The notes: generated by a model not told the origin, from the letters alone. A stretch of 64,000 bases of DNA from Gordonia paraffinivorans NBRC 108238 (GCF_000344155.1 NZ_BAOQ01000013.1:62001-126000); one strand, 5' to 3'. Numbered from the stretch's first letter, positions 16,774 to 27,082 are shown. Numbers and translations are program-made.

Positions 16774-17406
16774 GTGACGTCAGCAGGTTCGGATGACACC
16801 CCGCAGGAGCCCGGCAGCGACAAGACCGGCAGCGACGGGTCCGGGAGCGGCTCGGCCGACACCGCGTCCGGGGACGGGCGTCACGGATCCGAGCCCCGGC
16901 TGAGTCCCGCGCTCATCGCGACGCTCGTCGCCATCCCGGTCATGGTCATCGCCGGATTCATCGCGTACGCCGCGCTGCGCTCGGACCCGACCAACCCCGT
17001 CGAGTCGTACACGGCGGAGGAGACCGCGTCGAAGGAGTGCGCCGCGCTGCTGGAGAAGGCGCCGGAGACCTTCGAGGGCTACGGAGCAAAGGAGATCTCC
17101 GAGAACCGCGCGTCGTGGCCCGCGCAGGGATCGGGCGACGACATCCTTTTGAGATGCGGCGTGGCCCGCCCGGCCGAACTCGCACCCGACAGCCGGCTCC
17201 AGCTGGTCCAGGCTTCCGGGCATCGGGGCGTGCAGTGGTTCATCACCGACACCGTGGAGGGCTCCGGTCAGGCCTACGTCGCCGTCGACCATCGCCCCTA
17301 TGTGGCGCTGTGGGTTCCGTCGACCGCCGGCAACGCCCCGATCACCGACATCTCCGGCGTCATCGACGAGACGCTGGCCCGTGGCCCGCTCGATCTCGGC
17401 CGCTGA
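16774..17406 (+). CDS. DUF3515 membrane protein
   Basis: 210 residues: a Gly/Ser/Asp-rich N-terminal tail, one transmembrane segment at about 46-68 (ALIATLVAIPVMVIAGFIAYAAL), and an outer domain with two cysteines (ECAALL and LRCGVARPAEL) that is typical of DUF3515, a family confined to Actinobacteria. Function unknown. In mycobacteria and relatives this gene, as I recall, sits beside ddl and gpsA; here the next gene is gpsA and ddl is absent. Confidence 0.88.
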   Translation: MTSAGSDDTPQEPGSDKTGSDGSGSGSADTASGDGRHGSEPRLSPALIATLVAIPVMVIAGFIAYAALRSDPTNPVESYTAEETASKECAALLEKAPETFEGYGAKEISENRASWPAQGSGDDILLRCGVARPAELAPDSRLQLVQASGHRGVQWFITDTVEGSGQAYVAVDHRPYVALWVPSTAGNAPITDISGVIDETLARGPLDLGR

Positions 17407-17439
17407 CGCCGGCCCTCCGGGACCGCTCGAGGCGGGCGG

Positions 17440-18447
17440 TCAGCCCCGGTAGATCTCCGGTTTGGTGCTGCGGCCGAGCAGTGAGCTGATGGCCTCCTCC
17501 ACCGACTGGCCGTCGTGGCACACGCGGTGGACCGCATCCGTCAACGGCATCGGCACCTGATGCTTCTCGGCGAGAGCACGCACCGAGGTGCACGACTTCA
17601 CGCCCTCGGCGACCTGGCCGTTGGTGGCCGCCTGCGCTTCGGCCATGCTCGCGCCCTCTCCGAGGCGGGCGCCGAAGGTCCGGTTGCGCGACAACGGCGA
17701 CGAGCACGTCGCCACCAGGTCGCCCACCCCGGCCAGTCCGGCGAAGGTCTCCACGTGGGCGCCGAGGGCCAGGCCGAGCCGGATGGTCTCGGCGAGCCCG
17801 CGGGTGATGATGGTGGCCAGGGTGTTCTGGCCGAAGCCCACACCGCTCGCGATCCCGCACGCCAGCGCGATCACGTTCTTGGCCGAGCCGCCGATCTCGC
17901 AGCCCACGACATCGGTGTTGGTGTACGGCCGGAAGTACCCGGTGTTGAAGGCACCCTGGAGCGTCACCGCACGCGACTCGTCGACGCACGCGATGACCGT
18001 GGCCGCGGGCTGGCCCTCGGCGACCTCGCGCGCCAGGTTGGGACCGGTGAGCACGGCAATCCGCTCCTGCGGCACGCCGGTCACCTCTCCGATGACCTCG
18101 CTCATGCGTAGCAGCGTGCCGGTCTCGATGCCCTTGGCCAGCGACACCAGCGACGTGTCGGAGCCGATGTGGGGCGTCCACTGGGCGAGGTTGCCGCGCA
18201 ACGACTGCGAGGGCACCCCGCACACCACGATGTCGGCGCCGGTCAGCGCCTCCTCCGGCGAACTCGTCGCGGTCAGCGCCTCGGGCAGCCCGATGTCGGG
18301 GAGGTAGTCGGGGTTGACGTGCCGCGAGTTGATGGCCTCGGCCAGTTCGGGCCGCCGGGCCCAGATGACCGTCTCGGTGCCCGCGTCGACGAGGACCTTC
18401 GCCACCGCCGTTCCCCAGGAACCGGCTCCCATGACCGCAGCGCGCAC
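17440..18447 (-). CDS. gpsA: glycerol-3-phosphate dehydrogenase [NAD(P)+]
   Basis: GpsA reduces dihydroxyacetone phosphate to sn-glycerol 3-phosphate for phospholipid synthesis. The N-terminal Rossmann motif is [12 protein letters not shown]; the catalytic Lys190 lies in [29 protein letters not shown] is the family signature. The 335-residue length is standard. GTG 18447 follows an AGGAGGAG ribosome site closely. It is convergent with DUF3515 and divergent from the cofC/fbiD gene. Confidence 0.96.
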   Translation of the reverse strand: MRAAVMGAGSWGTAVAKVLVDAGTETVIWARRPELAEAINSRHVNPDYLPDIGLPEALTATSSPEEALTGADIVVCGVPSQSLRGNLAQWTPHIGSDTSLVSLAKGIETGTLLRMSEVIGEVTGVPQERIAVLTGPNLAREVAEGQPAATVIACVDESRAVTLQGAFNTGYFRPYTNTDVVGCEIGGSAKNVIALACGIASGVGFGQNTLATIITRGLAETIRLGLALGAHVETFAGLAGVGDLVATCSSPLSRNRTFGARLGEGASMAEAQAATNGQVAEGVKSCTSVRALAEKHQVPMPLTDAVHRVCHDGQSVEEAISSLLGRSTKPEIYRG

Positions 18448-18571
18448 CAGTACTCCTCCTGCCCGGGTCCGTCTGTCCGGACCGATCGATCACCTGCCAC
18501 CCTAATGCTCCGCCGCCGACGACCGACCCGGAATGCCCCCTCCTGTTCCCCGGTGGACCATGATGGTCTGC

Positions 18572-19318
18572 ATGGAGCGCAGCGCCGTCGACACGAGCGT
18601 CGACCCCGCCGCCGCCGGCGGTGTCCCCGCCGACGGCGCGACGGTCGCTGCGGTGCTCGCGGTGAAGAGTCTGCGACAGGCCAAGTCGCGGCTCGCCGCG
18701 ACGCTGTGGGATTCGCGCGCAACCGATCGGCCGGGGGTGCGCGGCTCGCTCGTCCTGGCGATGTTCCTCGACACCGTCGAGGCCCTCCGGGGCGCCGGTG
18801 TCACCCGGATCGTCGTGGTGAGCCCCGACGCGGAGGTGCTCGCCGCGGCCCGCAGGTCCGGGACCCGCGGTCTCCCGGAATCGGCGTCGCCGCGCGCCGG
18901 TTCGGAATCGGGACTCAACACCGCCTTCGGTCACGGCGCACGGTGGGTACGCCGGACGTGGCCGGACTCGGGGCGGCTGCTGTTCGTGCAGGCCGACCTC
19001 CCGGCGGCGACGAGCACCTCGTTCCGAGAGGTGCTGGCCGAGACCCCTTCCGACGCGCCGAGCTTCGTGACCGATCGCGACGGCACCGGCACGGTGCTGC
19101 TGCACGGGGCGGTGGCCCCGGGCGATCCGGTAGAGGCCGCACCGAGATTCGGGCCCGGTTCGGCGTCGGCGCACCGCGAGGTCGGGGCCGTCGAACTCGA
19201 TCCGGCGCACCGGCGGTGGCTGGATCTGCGCACCGACGTCGACACCGCAACCGATCTCGCCACGGCGCGGCAGCTGGGACTGGGTCCGCACACCACCCGG
19301 GCCCTGCGCGACATCTGA
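18572..19318 (+). CDS. cofC: 2-phospho-L-lactate/phosphoenolpyruvate guanylyltransferase (F420 pathway)
   Basis: A nucleotidyltransferase of the CofC/FbiD family that activates phosphoenolpyruvate or phospholactate with GTP in coenzyme F420 synthesis. Evidence: AVLAVKSLRQAKSRLA at the nucleotide site, RIVVVSPDAEVLAAA, and LFVQADLPAA followed by VTDRDGTGTVLL. About 248 residues from ATG 18572. In-frame ATGs occur upstream at 18533, 18560 and 18563; 18572 is favoured because a CATGAT box lies seven bases before it. The gpsA-cofC-ppk1-mutT1 order matches mycobacteria. A PPOX-fold protein of the kind that often uses F420 is encoded at 26.5 kb. Confidence 0.9.
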   Translation: MERSAVDTSVDPAAAGGVPADGATVAAVLAVKSLRQAKSRLAATLWDSRATDRPGVRGSLVLAMFLDTVEALRGAGVTRIVVVSPDAEVLAAARRSGTRGLPESASPRAGSESGLNTAFGHGARWVRRTWPDSGRLLFVQADLPAATSTSFREVLAETPSDAPSFVTDRDGTGTVLLHGAVAPGDPVEAAPRFGPGSASAHREVGAVELDPAHRRWLDLRTDVDTATDLATARQLGLGPHTTRALRDI

Positions 19319-19387
19319 ACACCGCCGACCCCGACGCTGTGTGGCACGAGACACCACAGCGCTGTTCAGATGGGTCATCATTGAACG

Positions 19388-21574
19388 GTGAGCCCTGCTG
19401 ATGACACCTCCACGACCACAGCCTCGGTGACGACGACGCCCATCCCGAACGCGCCGCCCGCCGCGACACTCATCCCGGACGAGTCCGCCGACCTGCCCGA
19501 GGACCGGTATCTCAATCGGGAACTGAGTTGGCTCGACTTCAATTCGCGCGTGCTCGCACTCGCCGAGGACACCTCGCTGCCGCTCCTCGAGCGCGCGAAG
19601 TTCCTGGCGATCTTCGCCTCCAACCTCGACGAGTTCTTCATGGTGCGCGTCGCCGGACTCAAACGGCGCGACGAGACCGGGCTGTCCGTGCGATCCGCCG
19701 ACGGCCTGTCCCCGCGCGAGCAGTTGATGCGCATCGCCGGGCGCACCCAGACCATCGCCGACCGTCACGCCCGTGTCTTCCTCGACTCGGTACGACCGGC
19801 TCTGGCCGACAACGACATCCACGTCGTCTCGTGGGCGGAGCTCACCGACGATCAACGCGCTCGCATGGTCGACTACTTCCAGGACGAGGTGTTCCCGGTC
19901 CTGACCCCACTCGCTGTGGACCCGGCTCACCCCTTCCCCTACATCAGCGGCCTGTCACTGAATCTCGCGGTCACCGTCCGCGACGTGAACGAGAGCGGCG
20001 AGCACTTCGCGCGGGTCAAGGTCCCGGACAACGTGAATCGCTTCATCCGGGTGGACAAGCTGGCACCCTCGGGCGATGCGAATCCCAAGCGCGCGGTGTT
20101 CCTGCCGATGGAGTACCTCATCGCGGCCAACCTGGGAACGCTGTTCCCCGGTATGGAAATCGTCGAGCACCACGTGTTCCGGGTGACCCGTAACGCGGAT
20201 TTCGAGGTCGAGGAGGACCGGGACGAGGACCTGTTGCAGGCGCTCGAACGCGAACTCGCGCGCCGCCGCTTCGGTTCCCCGGTGCGCCTCGAGGTCGCCG
20301 ACGACATGAGCGAGCACATGCTCGAGCTGCTGCTGCGCGAGCTCGACGTGAATCCCGCCGATGTCATCCAGGTCCCCGGCCTGCTCGACCTGTCCTCGCT
20401 TTTCGAGCTCTACGATCTCGACCGTCCGCTCCTGAAGGACCGCCCGTTCGTCCCGGCGACCCATCCTGCGTTCGGCGAGCGCGAGACCCCCAAGAGCGTG
20501 TTCTCCACGCTGCGCGAGGGCGACGTCCTCGTCCACCACCCCTACGACTCGTTCTCCACGAGCGTGCAGCGGTTCATCGAGCAGGCCGCCGCCGACCCGC
20601 AGGTGCTGGCCATCAAGCAGACGCTGTACCGCACCTCGGGCGACTCCCCGATCGTCAACGCCCTCATCGACGCCGCGGAGGCAGGCAAGCAGGTCGTGGC
20701 GCTCGTGGAGATCAAGGCGCGGTTCGACGAGCAGGCGAACATCAAGTGGGCCCGCAAACTGGAACAGGCCGGCGTCCACGTCGTCTACGGCCTCGTCGGA
20801 CTCAAGACCCACTGCAAGACCGCCCTGGTGGTGCGGCGCGAGGGTTCGACGATCAAGCGGTACTGCCACATCGGCACCGGCAACTACAACCCGAAGACGG
20901 CGCGACTCTACGAGGACGTGGGCCTGCTGACCGCCGCGCCGGACATCGGCGCCGATCTCACCGACCTGTTCAACACCCTCACCGGCTACTCCCGCAAGAA
21001 GGAGTACCGCAACATCCTCGTTGCCCCGCAGGGCATCCGGACGGGCATCATCAAGCGCATCCACCGCGAGATCGAGTTGTTCCGTGCGGGAGACAAGCGC
21101 GCACGCGTGCAGCTCAAGGCGAATGCGCTCGTCGACGAGCAGGTGATCGACGCGCTCTACCGCGCCTCGCAGAGCGGGGTGCCGGTGGACATCGTCGTCC
21201 GCGGCATCTGCGCGTTGCGCCCCGGGATGGAGGGTGTGAGCGACAACATCCACGTGCGGTCGATCCTGGGCCAGTTCCTCGAGCATTCCCGCATCCTGCA
21301 TTTCGGCGCCCAGAACGAATACTGGATCGGCAGCGCGGACATGATGCACCGCAACCTCGACCGGCGCGTCGAGGTGATGGTGCACGTCCGCGACTCCCGC
21401 CTCGCAGGCGAACTCGGCGACATCTTCGATTCGGCACTCGATCCCCGGACGCGTTGCTGGGTGCTGCATTCCGACGGCAGCTGGGTCGCCTCGCCCGCGG
21501 CGGGCGAGGAGGTGCGCGACCACCAGCGCCAGATGATGCGGCGCAATCGTCGTCGGTCGGAGATCCATTCGTGA
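19388..21574 (+). CDS. ppk1: polyphosphate kinase 1
   Basis: PPK1 reversibly transfers the gamma-phosphate of ATP to inorganic polyphosphate. The 728-residue product starts with a Thr/Pro-rich tail and then [16 protein letters not shown]. The autophosphorylated His494 is in [19 protein letters not shown], and the second conserved His is in [10 protein letters not shown]. The C-terminal phospholipase-D-like half ends in [21 protein letters not shown] 19388 is preceded at six bases by CATCAT, a possible -10 of a leaderless mRNA. mutT1 follows 52 bp downstream on the same strand. Confidence 0.97.
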   Translation: MSPADDTSTTTASVTTTPIPNAPPAATLIPDESADLPEDRYLNRELSWLDFNSRVLALAEDTSLPLLERAKFLAIFASNLDEFFMVRVAGLKRRDETGLSVRSADGLSPREQLMRIAGRTQTIADRHARVFLDSVRPALADNDIHVVSWAELTDDQRARMVDYFQDEVFPVLTPLAVDPAHPFPYISGLSLNLAVTVRDVNESGEHFARVKVPDNVNRFIRVDKLAPSGDANPKRAVFLPMEYLIAANLGTLFPGMEIVEHHVFRVTRNADFEVEEDRDEDLLQALERELARRRFGSPVRLEVADDMSEHMLELLLRELDVNPADVIQVPGLLDLSSLFELYDLDRPLLKDRPFVPATHPAFGERETPKSVFSTLREGDVLVHHPYDSFSTSVQRFIEQAAADPQVLAIKQTLYRTSGDSPIVNALIDAAEAGKQVVALVEIKARFDEQANIKWARKLEQAGVHVVYGLVGLKTHCKTALVVRREGSTIKRYCHIGTGNYNPKTARLYEDVGLLTAAPDIGADLTDLFNTLTGYSRKKEYRNILVAPQGIRTGIIKRIHREIELFRAGDKRARVQLKANALVDEQVIDALYRASQSGVPVDIVVRGICALRPGMEGVSDNIHVRSILGQFLEHSRILHFGAQNEYWIGSADMMHRNLDRRVEVMVHVRDSRLAGELGDIFDSALDPRTRCWVLHSDGSWVASPAAGEEVRDHQRQMMRRNRRRSEIHS

Positions 21575-21626
21575 CCGGCGTCCGGTTGTCGTCCGGTCCG
21601 GCCACCCGACCCGAGACCAGGCTGCG

Positions 21627-22550
21627 ATGACGAAGAAGCACAAGAAGAGAGCCGACGTCTGGGCCGCCGGGGCCGTCGTCTGGCGACCGGGCCCCTCGGG
21701 ATCGACCGCGGCCGCCGACGTGGAGATCGCCGTCGTCCACCGCCCGCGCTACGACGACTGGACGATCCCCAAGGGCAAGGGCGAACCCGGCGAGACCCTG
21801 GTCGACACCGCGGTCCGCGAGATCGCCGAGGAGACCGGTCAACACATCGTGCTCGGACGACACCTCGGCGACGTGCACTACGACCTGGACTCCGGACGCA
21901 AGCACGTCCGGTACTGGGCCGCCCGCGGCGGCGACGGCACGTTCGCCGCCGACGACGAGGTCGACGAGCTGCGCTGGCTGACGGTCGAGAAGGCCGATGC
22001 CACACTGACCTACGAACTCGACCGGCAGATCCTGCGGGAGTTCGCGCGACTGCCCGCGGATCTGCACACCCTGCTCCTGGTGCGCCACGCGAAGGCCGGG
22101 CGCCGTGCCGACTGGGACGGCGACGACCGCCGGCGACCGCTCGATGCGCTGGGCCGTCGGCAGGCCGAGGCACTGGTGCCGCTGCTGACCGCATTCGGCG
22201 CCGAGCGGGTCCACGCCGCCGACCGGGTGCGCTGCGAGCAGACGCTCGACCCCTTGCGCGCAGAGCTCGGCGTCGAGTGCGTCAGCGAACCGACCCTGTC
22301 CGAGGAGGCCTACCGCGCCGATCCGGCGGCCGCGCAGCGCCGAATCCGTGAGCTCGCCGCACGTCCGGATGTCGTCGCGGTCTGCAGCCAGGGCAAGGTG
22401 ATCCCTCCGCTGATGCGGTGGTGGGCCGACGAGGACGGCCTCGACCTGCCCGAGGCGGCCAACCGCAAGGGCAGCGTGTGGGTCTGTTCCCTGGACCGCG
22501 GACGGCTCGTCGCGGCCGACCACATCGCCGGTCCCCTGCCGCATGACTGA
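21627..22550 (+). CDS. mutT1: MutT1-type Nudix hydrolase fused to a histidine phosphatase domain
   Basis: 307 residues in two domains. Residues 50-72 are a complete Nudix box (G50-x5-E56-x7-REIAEETGQ). From residue 150 comes a histidine-phosphatase domain with LLLVRHAKAG (His154). Mycobacterial MutT1 with this architecture converts 8-oxo-GTP/dGTP to the diphosphate and is thought to hydrolyse it further, and also acts on diadenosine polyphosphates. It lies downstream of ppk1 in the same direction and ends before a bidirectional terminator. Confidence 0.95.
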   Translation: MTKKHKKRADVWAAGAVVWRPGPSGSTAAADVEIAVVHRPRYDDWTIPKGKGEPGETLVDTAVREIAEETGQHIVLGRHLGDVHYDLDSGRKHVRYWAARGGDGTFAADDEVDELRWLTVEKADATLTYELDRQILREFARLPADLHTLLLVRHAKAGRRADWDGDDRRRPLDALGRRQAEALVPLLTAFGAERVHAADRVRCEQTLDPLRAELGVECVSEPTLSEEAYRADPAAAQRRIRELAARPDVVAVCSQGKVIPPLMRWWADEDGLDLPEAANRKGSVWVCSLDRGRLVAADHIAGPLPHD

Positions 22551-22613
22551 GTTGTCTCCCGACCCAACACAATCGGTGGGACAACACACCCCTTACGACA
22601 ACACGACCCCTGA

Positions 22614-22658
22614 CACAGAAGAACCCCCGGCGGGGAAGACGCCAGGGGTTCTTCTGTG
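22614..22658. terminator. bidirectional terminator between mutT1 and hupB
   Basis: The 14-base arms CACAGAAGAACCCC (22614-22627) and GGGGTTCTTCTGTG (22645-22658) form a strong stem between two convergent genes. Confidence 0.85.
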
Positions 22659-22699
22659 TGCCCTACCGGGCCGGTGATGCGTGCGGTCCGCGCGACAAC

Positions 22700-23326
22700 T
22701 CAGCGGCGAGTGGTCTTCTTGGCCGCGGTCTTCTTGGCCGGGGCCTTCTTGGCGGTGGTCTTCTTCGCCGGGGCCGCCTTCTTGGCGGTGGTCTTCTTGG
22801 CCGCGGTGGTCTTCTTCGCTGCGGTGGTCTTCTTGGCCGCGGTGGTCTTCTTCGCTGCGGTGGTCTTCTTGGCCGCCGTGGTCTTCTTCGCTGCGGTGGT
22901 CTTCTTCGCTGCGGTGGTCTTCTTGGCCGCCGTGGTCTTCTTGGCGGTGGTCTTCTTCGCCGCGGTCTTCTTGGCGGTGGTCTTCTTGGCCGCGGTCGTG
23001 GCGGTTCCGCTGCCGCGCTTCACGGCGGGACCGGTGGCCGACAGCTTCTGCTTGCCGGCGACGATCGCCTTGAACTGTGCGCCCGGGCGGAAGGCGGGAA
23101 CCGAAGTGGCACGAACCTTCACGGTCTCGCCGGTGCGCGGGTTGCGGGCGACGCGCGGCGCGCGCTTTCGCTTCTCGAAGACGCCGAAGCCGGTGATCGT
23201 CACGCTCTCGCCGCGGTTGACCGCGCGGACGATCGTGTCGACGACGTGCTCGACGGCTTCTGTCGCAGTCTTGCGATCCGCGTCGAGCTTTTTGGTCAGC
23301 TCATCGATGAGCTCCGCCTTGTTCAT
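22700..23326 (-). CDS. hupB: HU-family DNA-binding protein with a long Lys/Ala/Thr tail
   Basis: Residues 1-90 are a standard HU domain ([14 protein letters not shown], then [17 protein letters not shown] and the DNA-binding arm [12 protein letters not shown]). From about residue 108 a tail of roughly 100 residues consists of KKTTAA-type repeats with PAKK variants, like the histone-H1-like tail of mycobacterial HupB. It compacts the nucleoid and is a known target of lysine modification in relatives. GGAGG lies 5 bases before the ATG. The tail is encoded by 15-18-bp DNA repeats. Confidence 0.97.
   Translation of the reverse strand: MNKAELIDELTKKLDADRKTATEAVEHVVDTIVRAVNRGESVTITGFGVFEKRKRAPRVARNPRTGETVKVRATSVPAFRPGAQFKAIVAGKQKLSATGPAVKRGSGTATTAAKKTTAKKTAAKKTTAKKTTAAKKTTAAKKTTAAKKTTAAKKTTAAKKTTAAKKTTAAKKTTAAKKTTAKKAAPAKKTTAKKAPAKKTAAKKTTRR
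22705..22999. repeat. 15-18-bp repeats coding the HupB tail
   Basis: Irregular tandem copies of a GTGGTCTTCTTGGCCGC-like unit (plus strand) encode the TTAAKK hexads, at least eight in succession. Repeat number is expected to vary by slippage without breaking the frame. Confidence 0.85.
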
Positions 23327-23346
23327 GAGTACCTCCGCAAGCTGAT

Positions 23347-23365
23347 CTGGCCGATTTTCGGCCAG
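23347..23365 (-). promoter_or_regulatory. small perfect hairpin in the hupB leader
   Basis: The arms CTGGCCG and CGGCCAG with an ATTTT loop lie 21 bp before the hupB start and just upstream of its ribosome site. It may stabilise the leader or mark an operator. The upstream 90 bp are noticeably AT-richer than the surroundings, as expected of a strong promoter. Confidence 0.4.
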
Positions 23366-23512
23366 CTACCACAACACGGTAAACGTCGAATTCGAAAACG
23401 TCCATCTTCCACGCCAATTAGGACGACGTGTTGCGAAATCGCATGGTAGCTCACAGGGTCTCCGACCCGGGCGGGACACGACCGTCTCGCGGTCGACCCT
23501 CCTCGTCGACGG

Positions 23513-24106
23513 TCAGTCGGCGAGGGTCCTCGGCTTGAACGACGGCCGGGCCGCCTCGTAGGCAGAAATCGCGTCTACCTGCCGCAACGTCAGACCGATG
23601 TCGTCGAGGCCCTCCAGCAGGCGCCACCGCGTGTAGTCATCAATTGCGAACGGCACCACGAGGTCTCCGGCGGTCACGGCCTTGTCGACCAGGCTCACCG
23701 TGAGTTCCATCCCGGGATTTTCCTCGAGCCGCTTCCACAGCAGCTCGACGTCGGACTGCTCGACCTGGGCGGCCAGCAGACCGGCCTTGCCGGCGTTCCC
23801 GCGGAAGATGTCGGCGAAGCGCGACGAGATCACCACGCGGAACCCGAAATCGGACAGCGCCCACACGGCGTGCTCGCGGGAGGAACCGGTGCCGAAGTCG
23901 GGTCCGGCCACCAGGACCGAGCCGCGGTTCCACGGCTCCTTGTTGAGGATGAACTCCGGGTCGGTCCGCCAGCCGGCGAACAGACCGTCCTCAAAGCCGG
24001 TGCGGCTCACCCGCTTCAGGTAGACCGCCGGGATGATCTGATCGGTGTCGACGTTGCTGCGGCGCAGCGGGACGCCGATGCCCGTGTGTTCGGTGAACGG
24101 CTCCAT
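23513..24106 (-). CDS. leuD: 3-isopropylmalate dehydratase small subunit
   Basis: LeuD forms the swivelling domain that completes the LeuC active site. The 197-residue product has [20 protein letters not shown] sequence near the start (here [19 protein letters not shown]) and [14 protein letters not shown], the substrate-binding loop. It lies 52 bp downstream of leuC on the same strand; together they isomerise 2- to 3-isopropylmalate in leucine synthesis. Confidence 0.97.
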   Translation of the reverse strand: MEPFTEHTGIGVPLRRSNVDTDQIIPAVYLKRVSRTGFEDGLFAGWRTDPEFILNKEPWNRGSVLVAGPDFGTGSSREHAVWALSDFGFRVVISSRFADIFRGNAGKAGLLAAQVEQSDVELLWKRLEENPGMELTVSLVDKAVTAGDLVVPFAIDDYTRWRLLEGLDDIGLTLRQVDAISAYEAARPSFKPRTLAD

Positions 24107-24158
24107 GTTCGTTAGCCCCTGTTGTAGAAGAGTGTCTGGAAAGTGGTCTGGCGGTGAC

Positions 24159-25595
24159 TCAATCGAGATCGGCCGGTGCGGCCAGCGTGCCGCGGACGGC
24201 GGTCGCGGCGGCCACGGCCGGCGACACCAGGTGGGTGCGGCCGCCCTTGCCCTGGCGCCCCTCGAAGTTGCGGTTGGAGGTGGAGGCGCAGCGCTCGCCC
24301 GGCGACAGCTGGTCCGGGTTCATGCCCAGGCACATCGAGCATCCGGCCTGACGCCATTCGGCGCCGGCGTTCACGAAGATCTCGCCGAGGCCCTCCTCCT
24401 CCGCCTGCGCCCGGACCTTCATGGAGCCGGGGACGATCAGCATCCGCACGCCGTCGGCGACCTTGCGGCCCTTGAGGACGTCGGCGACGGCACGCAGGTC
24501 CTCGATGCGGCCGTTGGTGCACGAGCCGACGAACACCGTGTCGACCTCGACCTCGCGCAGCGGTGTGCCCGGCGTCAGGTCCATGTACTCCAGCGCCTTG
24601 GCGGCGGCGAGACGGGCGACCTCGTCGCCGAAGTCCTCGGGACTCGGGACGACCGACCCCAGCGGCGCGCCCTGGCCCGGGTTGGTGCCCCAGGTGACGA
24701 ACGGGGTCAGCTCGCTCGCGTCGATGTGCACCTCGGCGTCGAACTCGGCGCCCTCGTCGGTCTTGAGGCTCTCCCAATACGCAACGGCCGCATCCCATTC
24801 GGCACCCTTCGGCGCGTGCGGGCGTCCCTTCAGGAACTCGTAGGTGACCTCGTCGGGAGCGATCATGCCGGCGCGGGCACCGGCCTCGATCGACATGTTG
24901 CACACCGTCATCCGCGCTTCCATCGACAGCTTGCGGATGGCCTCGCCGCGGTATTCCAGGACGTAGCCCTGGCCGCCGCCGGTGCCGATCTTCGCGATGA
25001 TGGCGAGGATCAGGTCCTTGCCGGTGACCCCGGGCGGCAGTTCGCCGTCGACGTTGATCGCCATGGTCTTGAAGGGCCGCAGCGACAGCGTCTGCGTGGC
25101 GAGGACGTGCTCCACCTCGCTGGTGCCGATGCCCATGGCGAGGGCGCCGAACGCGCCATGGGTGGAGGTGTGGCTGTCGCCGCACACGACGGTCATGCCG
25201 GGCTGGGTCAGGCCCAGCTGCGGGCCGACGACGTGGACGATCCCCTGCTCGGTGTCACCCATGGGGTGCAGCCGGATCCCGAACTCCTCGCAGTTCTTCC
25301 GGAGGGTCTCGACCTGGGTACGCGAGATCGGGTCGGCGATCGGCTTGTCGATGTCGATGGTCGGGACGTTGTGGTCCTCGGTGGCGATCGTCAGATCGGG
25401 CCGACGCACCTGACGCCCGGCCAGTCGCAGGCCCTCGAAGGCCTGGGGGCTGGTGACCTCGTGCACGAGGTGGAGGTCGATGTAGATGAGGTCGGGATTG
25501 CGGGTCCCGGACGCATCGGCGTCGCCGGGCACGACAACGTGGTCGCGCCAGACCTTCTCGGCAAGAGTAAGCGGCTTGGCTGGGCTGTTGCTCAT
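24159..25595 (-). CDS. leuC: 3-isopropylmalate dehydratase large subunit
   Basis: A 478-residue aconitase-family enzyme. The [4Fe-4S] cluster cysteines are in FVGSCTNGR and [29 protein letters not shown] is the aconitase signature. The start is ATG 25595 ([15 protein letters not shown]); an open frame to 25664 runs into the divergent promoter. An IclR regulator, likely of the LeuR/NdgR type, is encoded 93 bp away in the other direction, an arrangement conserved in Actinobacteria and thought to control leuCD. Confidence 0.97.
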   Translation of the reverse strand: MSNSPAKPLTLAEKVWRDHVVVPGDADASGTRNPDLIYIDLHLVHEVTSPQAFEGLRLAGRQVRRPDLTIATEDHNVPTIDIDKPIADPISRTQVETLRKNCEEFGIRLHPMGDTEQGIVHVVGPQLGLTQPGMTVVCGDSHTSTHGAFGALAMGIGTSEVEHVLATQTLSLRPFKTMAINVDGELPPGVTGKDLILAIIAKIGTGGGQGYVLEYRGEAIRKLSMEARMTVCNMSIEAGARAGMIAPDEVTYEFLKGRPHAPKGAEWDAAVAYWESLKTDEGAEFDAEVHIDASELTPFVTWGTNPGQGAPLGSVVPSPEDFGDEVARLAAAKALEYMDLTPGTPLREVEVDTVFVGSCTNGRIEDLRAVADVLKGRKVADGVRMLIVPGSMKVRAQAEEEGLGEIFVNAGAEWRQAGCSMCLGMNPDQLSPGERCASTSNRNFEGRQGKGGRTHLVSPAVAAATAVRGTLAAPADLD

Positions 25596-25676
25596 GGCTG
25601 CACTCGATATCTTCTCGGGTTCGGCGGACGGTGCACGTTCCCCGGAGGAAAACGTGCATCTCACTATTTGGACAGC

Positions 25677-25682
25677 TAGTAT
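25677..25682 (+). promoter_or_regulatory. -10 box TAGTAT for the IclR gene, in the leuC intergenic region
   Basis: TAGTAT is followed by six bases and ATG 25689. The 93-bp region shared with leuC also holds an imperfect inverted repeat (ACGTTCCCC / GGAAAACGT, about 25632-25654), a candidate site for the IclR protein. Confidence 0.45.
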
Positions 25683-25688
25683 CGTCCT

Positions 25689-26423
25689 ATGGGAAAGGAT
25701 ACCGCATCGGAGGTCAGCAGCGGAATCGGCGTCCTCGACAAATCCGTGGCCGTTCTACGCGCCATCGCAGAGGCACCCTGCAATCTCTCGGAGCTGTGCG
25801 ACCGCACCGGGCTCCCCCGCGCCACGGCACATCGTCTCGCGGTCGGCCTGGAGACCCATCGATTCCTGACCCGCGATTCCGGCGGCCGTTGGCAGCCCGG
25901 TCCCTCCCTGGGCGAACTCGCCGCATCCGCCCACGATCCGGTCACCGAGGCCGCCCTGATGGTCCTGCCGCGGCTGCGCGACATCACCGGCGAATCGGTT
26001 CAGGTCTACCGGCGCGAAGGCGCCGAACGCGTCTGCGTCGCCGCGATGGAGCCGCCGACCGGCCTGCGCGACACGGTCCCGGTCGGCACCCGCTTCCCGA
26101 TGAGCGCGGGTTCGGCGGCGAAGGTGCTCCTCGCATGGGCCGACCCGGCCACCCAGCGCGCCCTGTTGCACGACAGCGTCTTCAGCGAACGCACGCTCCA
26201 GGAGATCCGGCGCCGCGGGTGGGCGCAGAGTGCCGGCGAACGCGCGGCGGGGGTCGCCAGCGTGTCCGCGCCGGTCCGCGACGCCAACGGCGACGTGGTG
26301 GCCGCGATCTCGGTCTCCGGCCCCATCGACCGCATGGGCCGGCGCCCCGGGGCACGCTGGGCCGCCGACCTCCTCGCGGCCGCCGACGCGATCCACAAGC
26401 GCCTGCAGGCCTCCCGTCCCTGA
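25689..26423 (+). CDS. IclR-family regulator, NdgR/LeuR-like
   Basis: 244 residues: an N-terminal winged helix ([21 protein letters not shown], then [20 protein letters not shown]) and a C-terminal effector domain ([10 protein letters not shown], and [21 protein letters not shown]). Divergent orthologues next to leuCD in Streptomyces (NdgR) and corynebacteria (LtbR) regulate leucine synthesis genes. Position and sequence support the same role here. Effector unknown; leucine-pathway intermediates are plausible. Confidence 0.9.
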   Translation: MGKDTASEVSSGIGVLDKSVAVLRAIAEAPCNLSELCDRTGLPRATAHRLAVGLETHRFLTRDSGGRWQPGPSLGELAASAHDPVTEAALMVLPRLRDITGESVQVYRREGAERVCVAAMEPPTGLRDTVPVGTRFPMSAGSAAKVLLAWADPATQRALLHDSVFSERTLQEIRRRGWAQSAGERAAGVASVSAPVRDANGDVVAAISVSGPIDRMGRRPGARWAADLLAAADAIHKRLQASRP

Positions 26424-26498
26424 GTCACCACCCGCGCGCGTCGCGTCCCGACACCGGACCCGGGCATGGGCATCTCGTCACATCGACGGCGCGTCGGA

Positions 26499-26504
26499 TA
26501 GCTT
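26499..26504 (+). promoter_or_regulatory. -10 box TAGCTT for the PPOX-fold gene
   Basis: TAGCTT followed by six bases and ATG 26511, the leaderless spacing. Confidence 0.45.
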
Positions 26505-26510
26505 CATCAC

Positions 26511-27017
26511 ATGGGAGTGAACCAACGCAGCCAGATCGTCATGACCGACGACGAGATCACCGAATTCGTCGCGCGCAGCCGTACCGCCACCCTCGCCACC
26601 TTCGGCCCGAACGGGAACATCCACCTCGTCGCGATGTGGTACGGACTCGTGGACGGCGAGATCTGGTTCGAGACCAAGGCGAAGTCGCAGAAGGCGGTCA
26701 ACCTCCGCCGCGACAACCGCTGCACCATCATGATCGAGGACGGCGACACCTACGACTCGCTGCGCGGCGTGTCCTTCGAGGGCACGGCCGAGATCCTCGA
26801 CGACCCCGACTCCTGCCTGAAGGTCGGGATCAGCGTCTGGGAGCGCTACACCGCCCCCTACACGGAGGAATCGCGGCCCTTCGTCGAGCAGATGATGAAC
26901 AAGCGCGTGGCCGTCCGCTTCATCCCCACCCGCACGCGTTCGTGGGACCACCGCAAGCTCGGCATGGACAAGATGGAGCCGATGGGCAGCACCGCACAGT
27001 TCCTCCACGCGGACTGA
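26511..27017 (+). CDS. pyridoxamine-5'-phosphate-oxidase-fold protein, probably F420-dependent
   Basis: 168 residues of split-barrel flavin/F420-binding fold: RTATLATFGPNGNIHLVAMWYGLVDGEIWFET and KSQKAVNLRRDNRCTIMIEDGDTYDSLRGV are typical of the PPOX class F420-dependent enzymes. Its position between the leuCD regulator and gltX matches the mycobacterial homologue (Rv2991 as I recall). The reaction is unknown. The cofC gene in this window indicates that the cell makes F420. Confidence 0.85.
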   Translation: MGVNQRSQIVMTDDEITEFVARSRTATLATFGPNGNIHLVAMWYGLVDGEIWFETKAKSQKAVNLRRDNRCTIMIEDGDTYDSLRGVSFEGTAEILDDPDSCLKVGISVWERYTAPYTEESRPFVEQMMNKRVAVRFIPTRTRSWDHRKLGMDKMEPMGSTAQFLHAD

Positions 27018-27047
27018 CCCGGCGCCGCCGGTGCACGAGTGAACCGC

Positions 27048-27082
27048 CGCCCGTGTGGTGAGTGATCATCGCCACACGGGCG
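27048..27082 (+). terminator. terminator after the PPOX-fold gene
   Basis: The 11-base arms CGCCCGTGTGG and CCACACGGGCG enclose a 13-nt loop, 30 bp after the stop codon. Confidence 0.7.

Noticed and set aside
17360..19930. Very long leftward frame (856 codons) across gpsA, cofC and ppk1
   Set aside because: It is the shadow of three well-supported genes in other frames; its translation is Arg/Gly/Pro-rich without domain motifs.
22800..22999. Apparent Val/Phe/Ala-rich hydrophobic protein on the plus strand
   Set aside because: It is the antisense translation of the HupB tail repeats, not a membrane protein.
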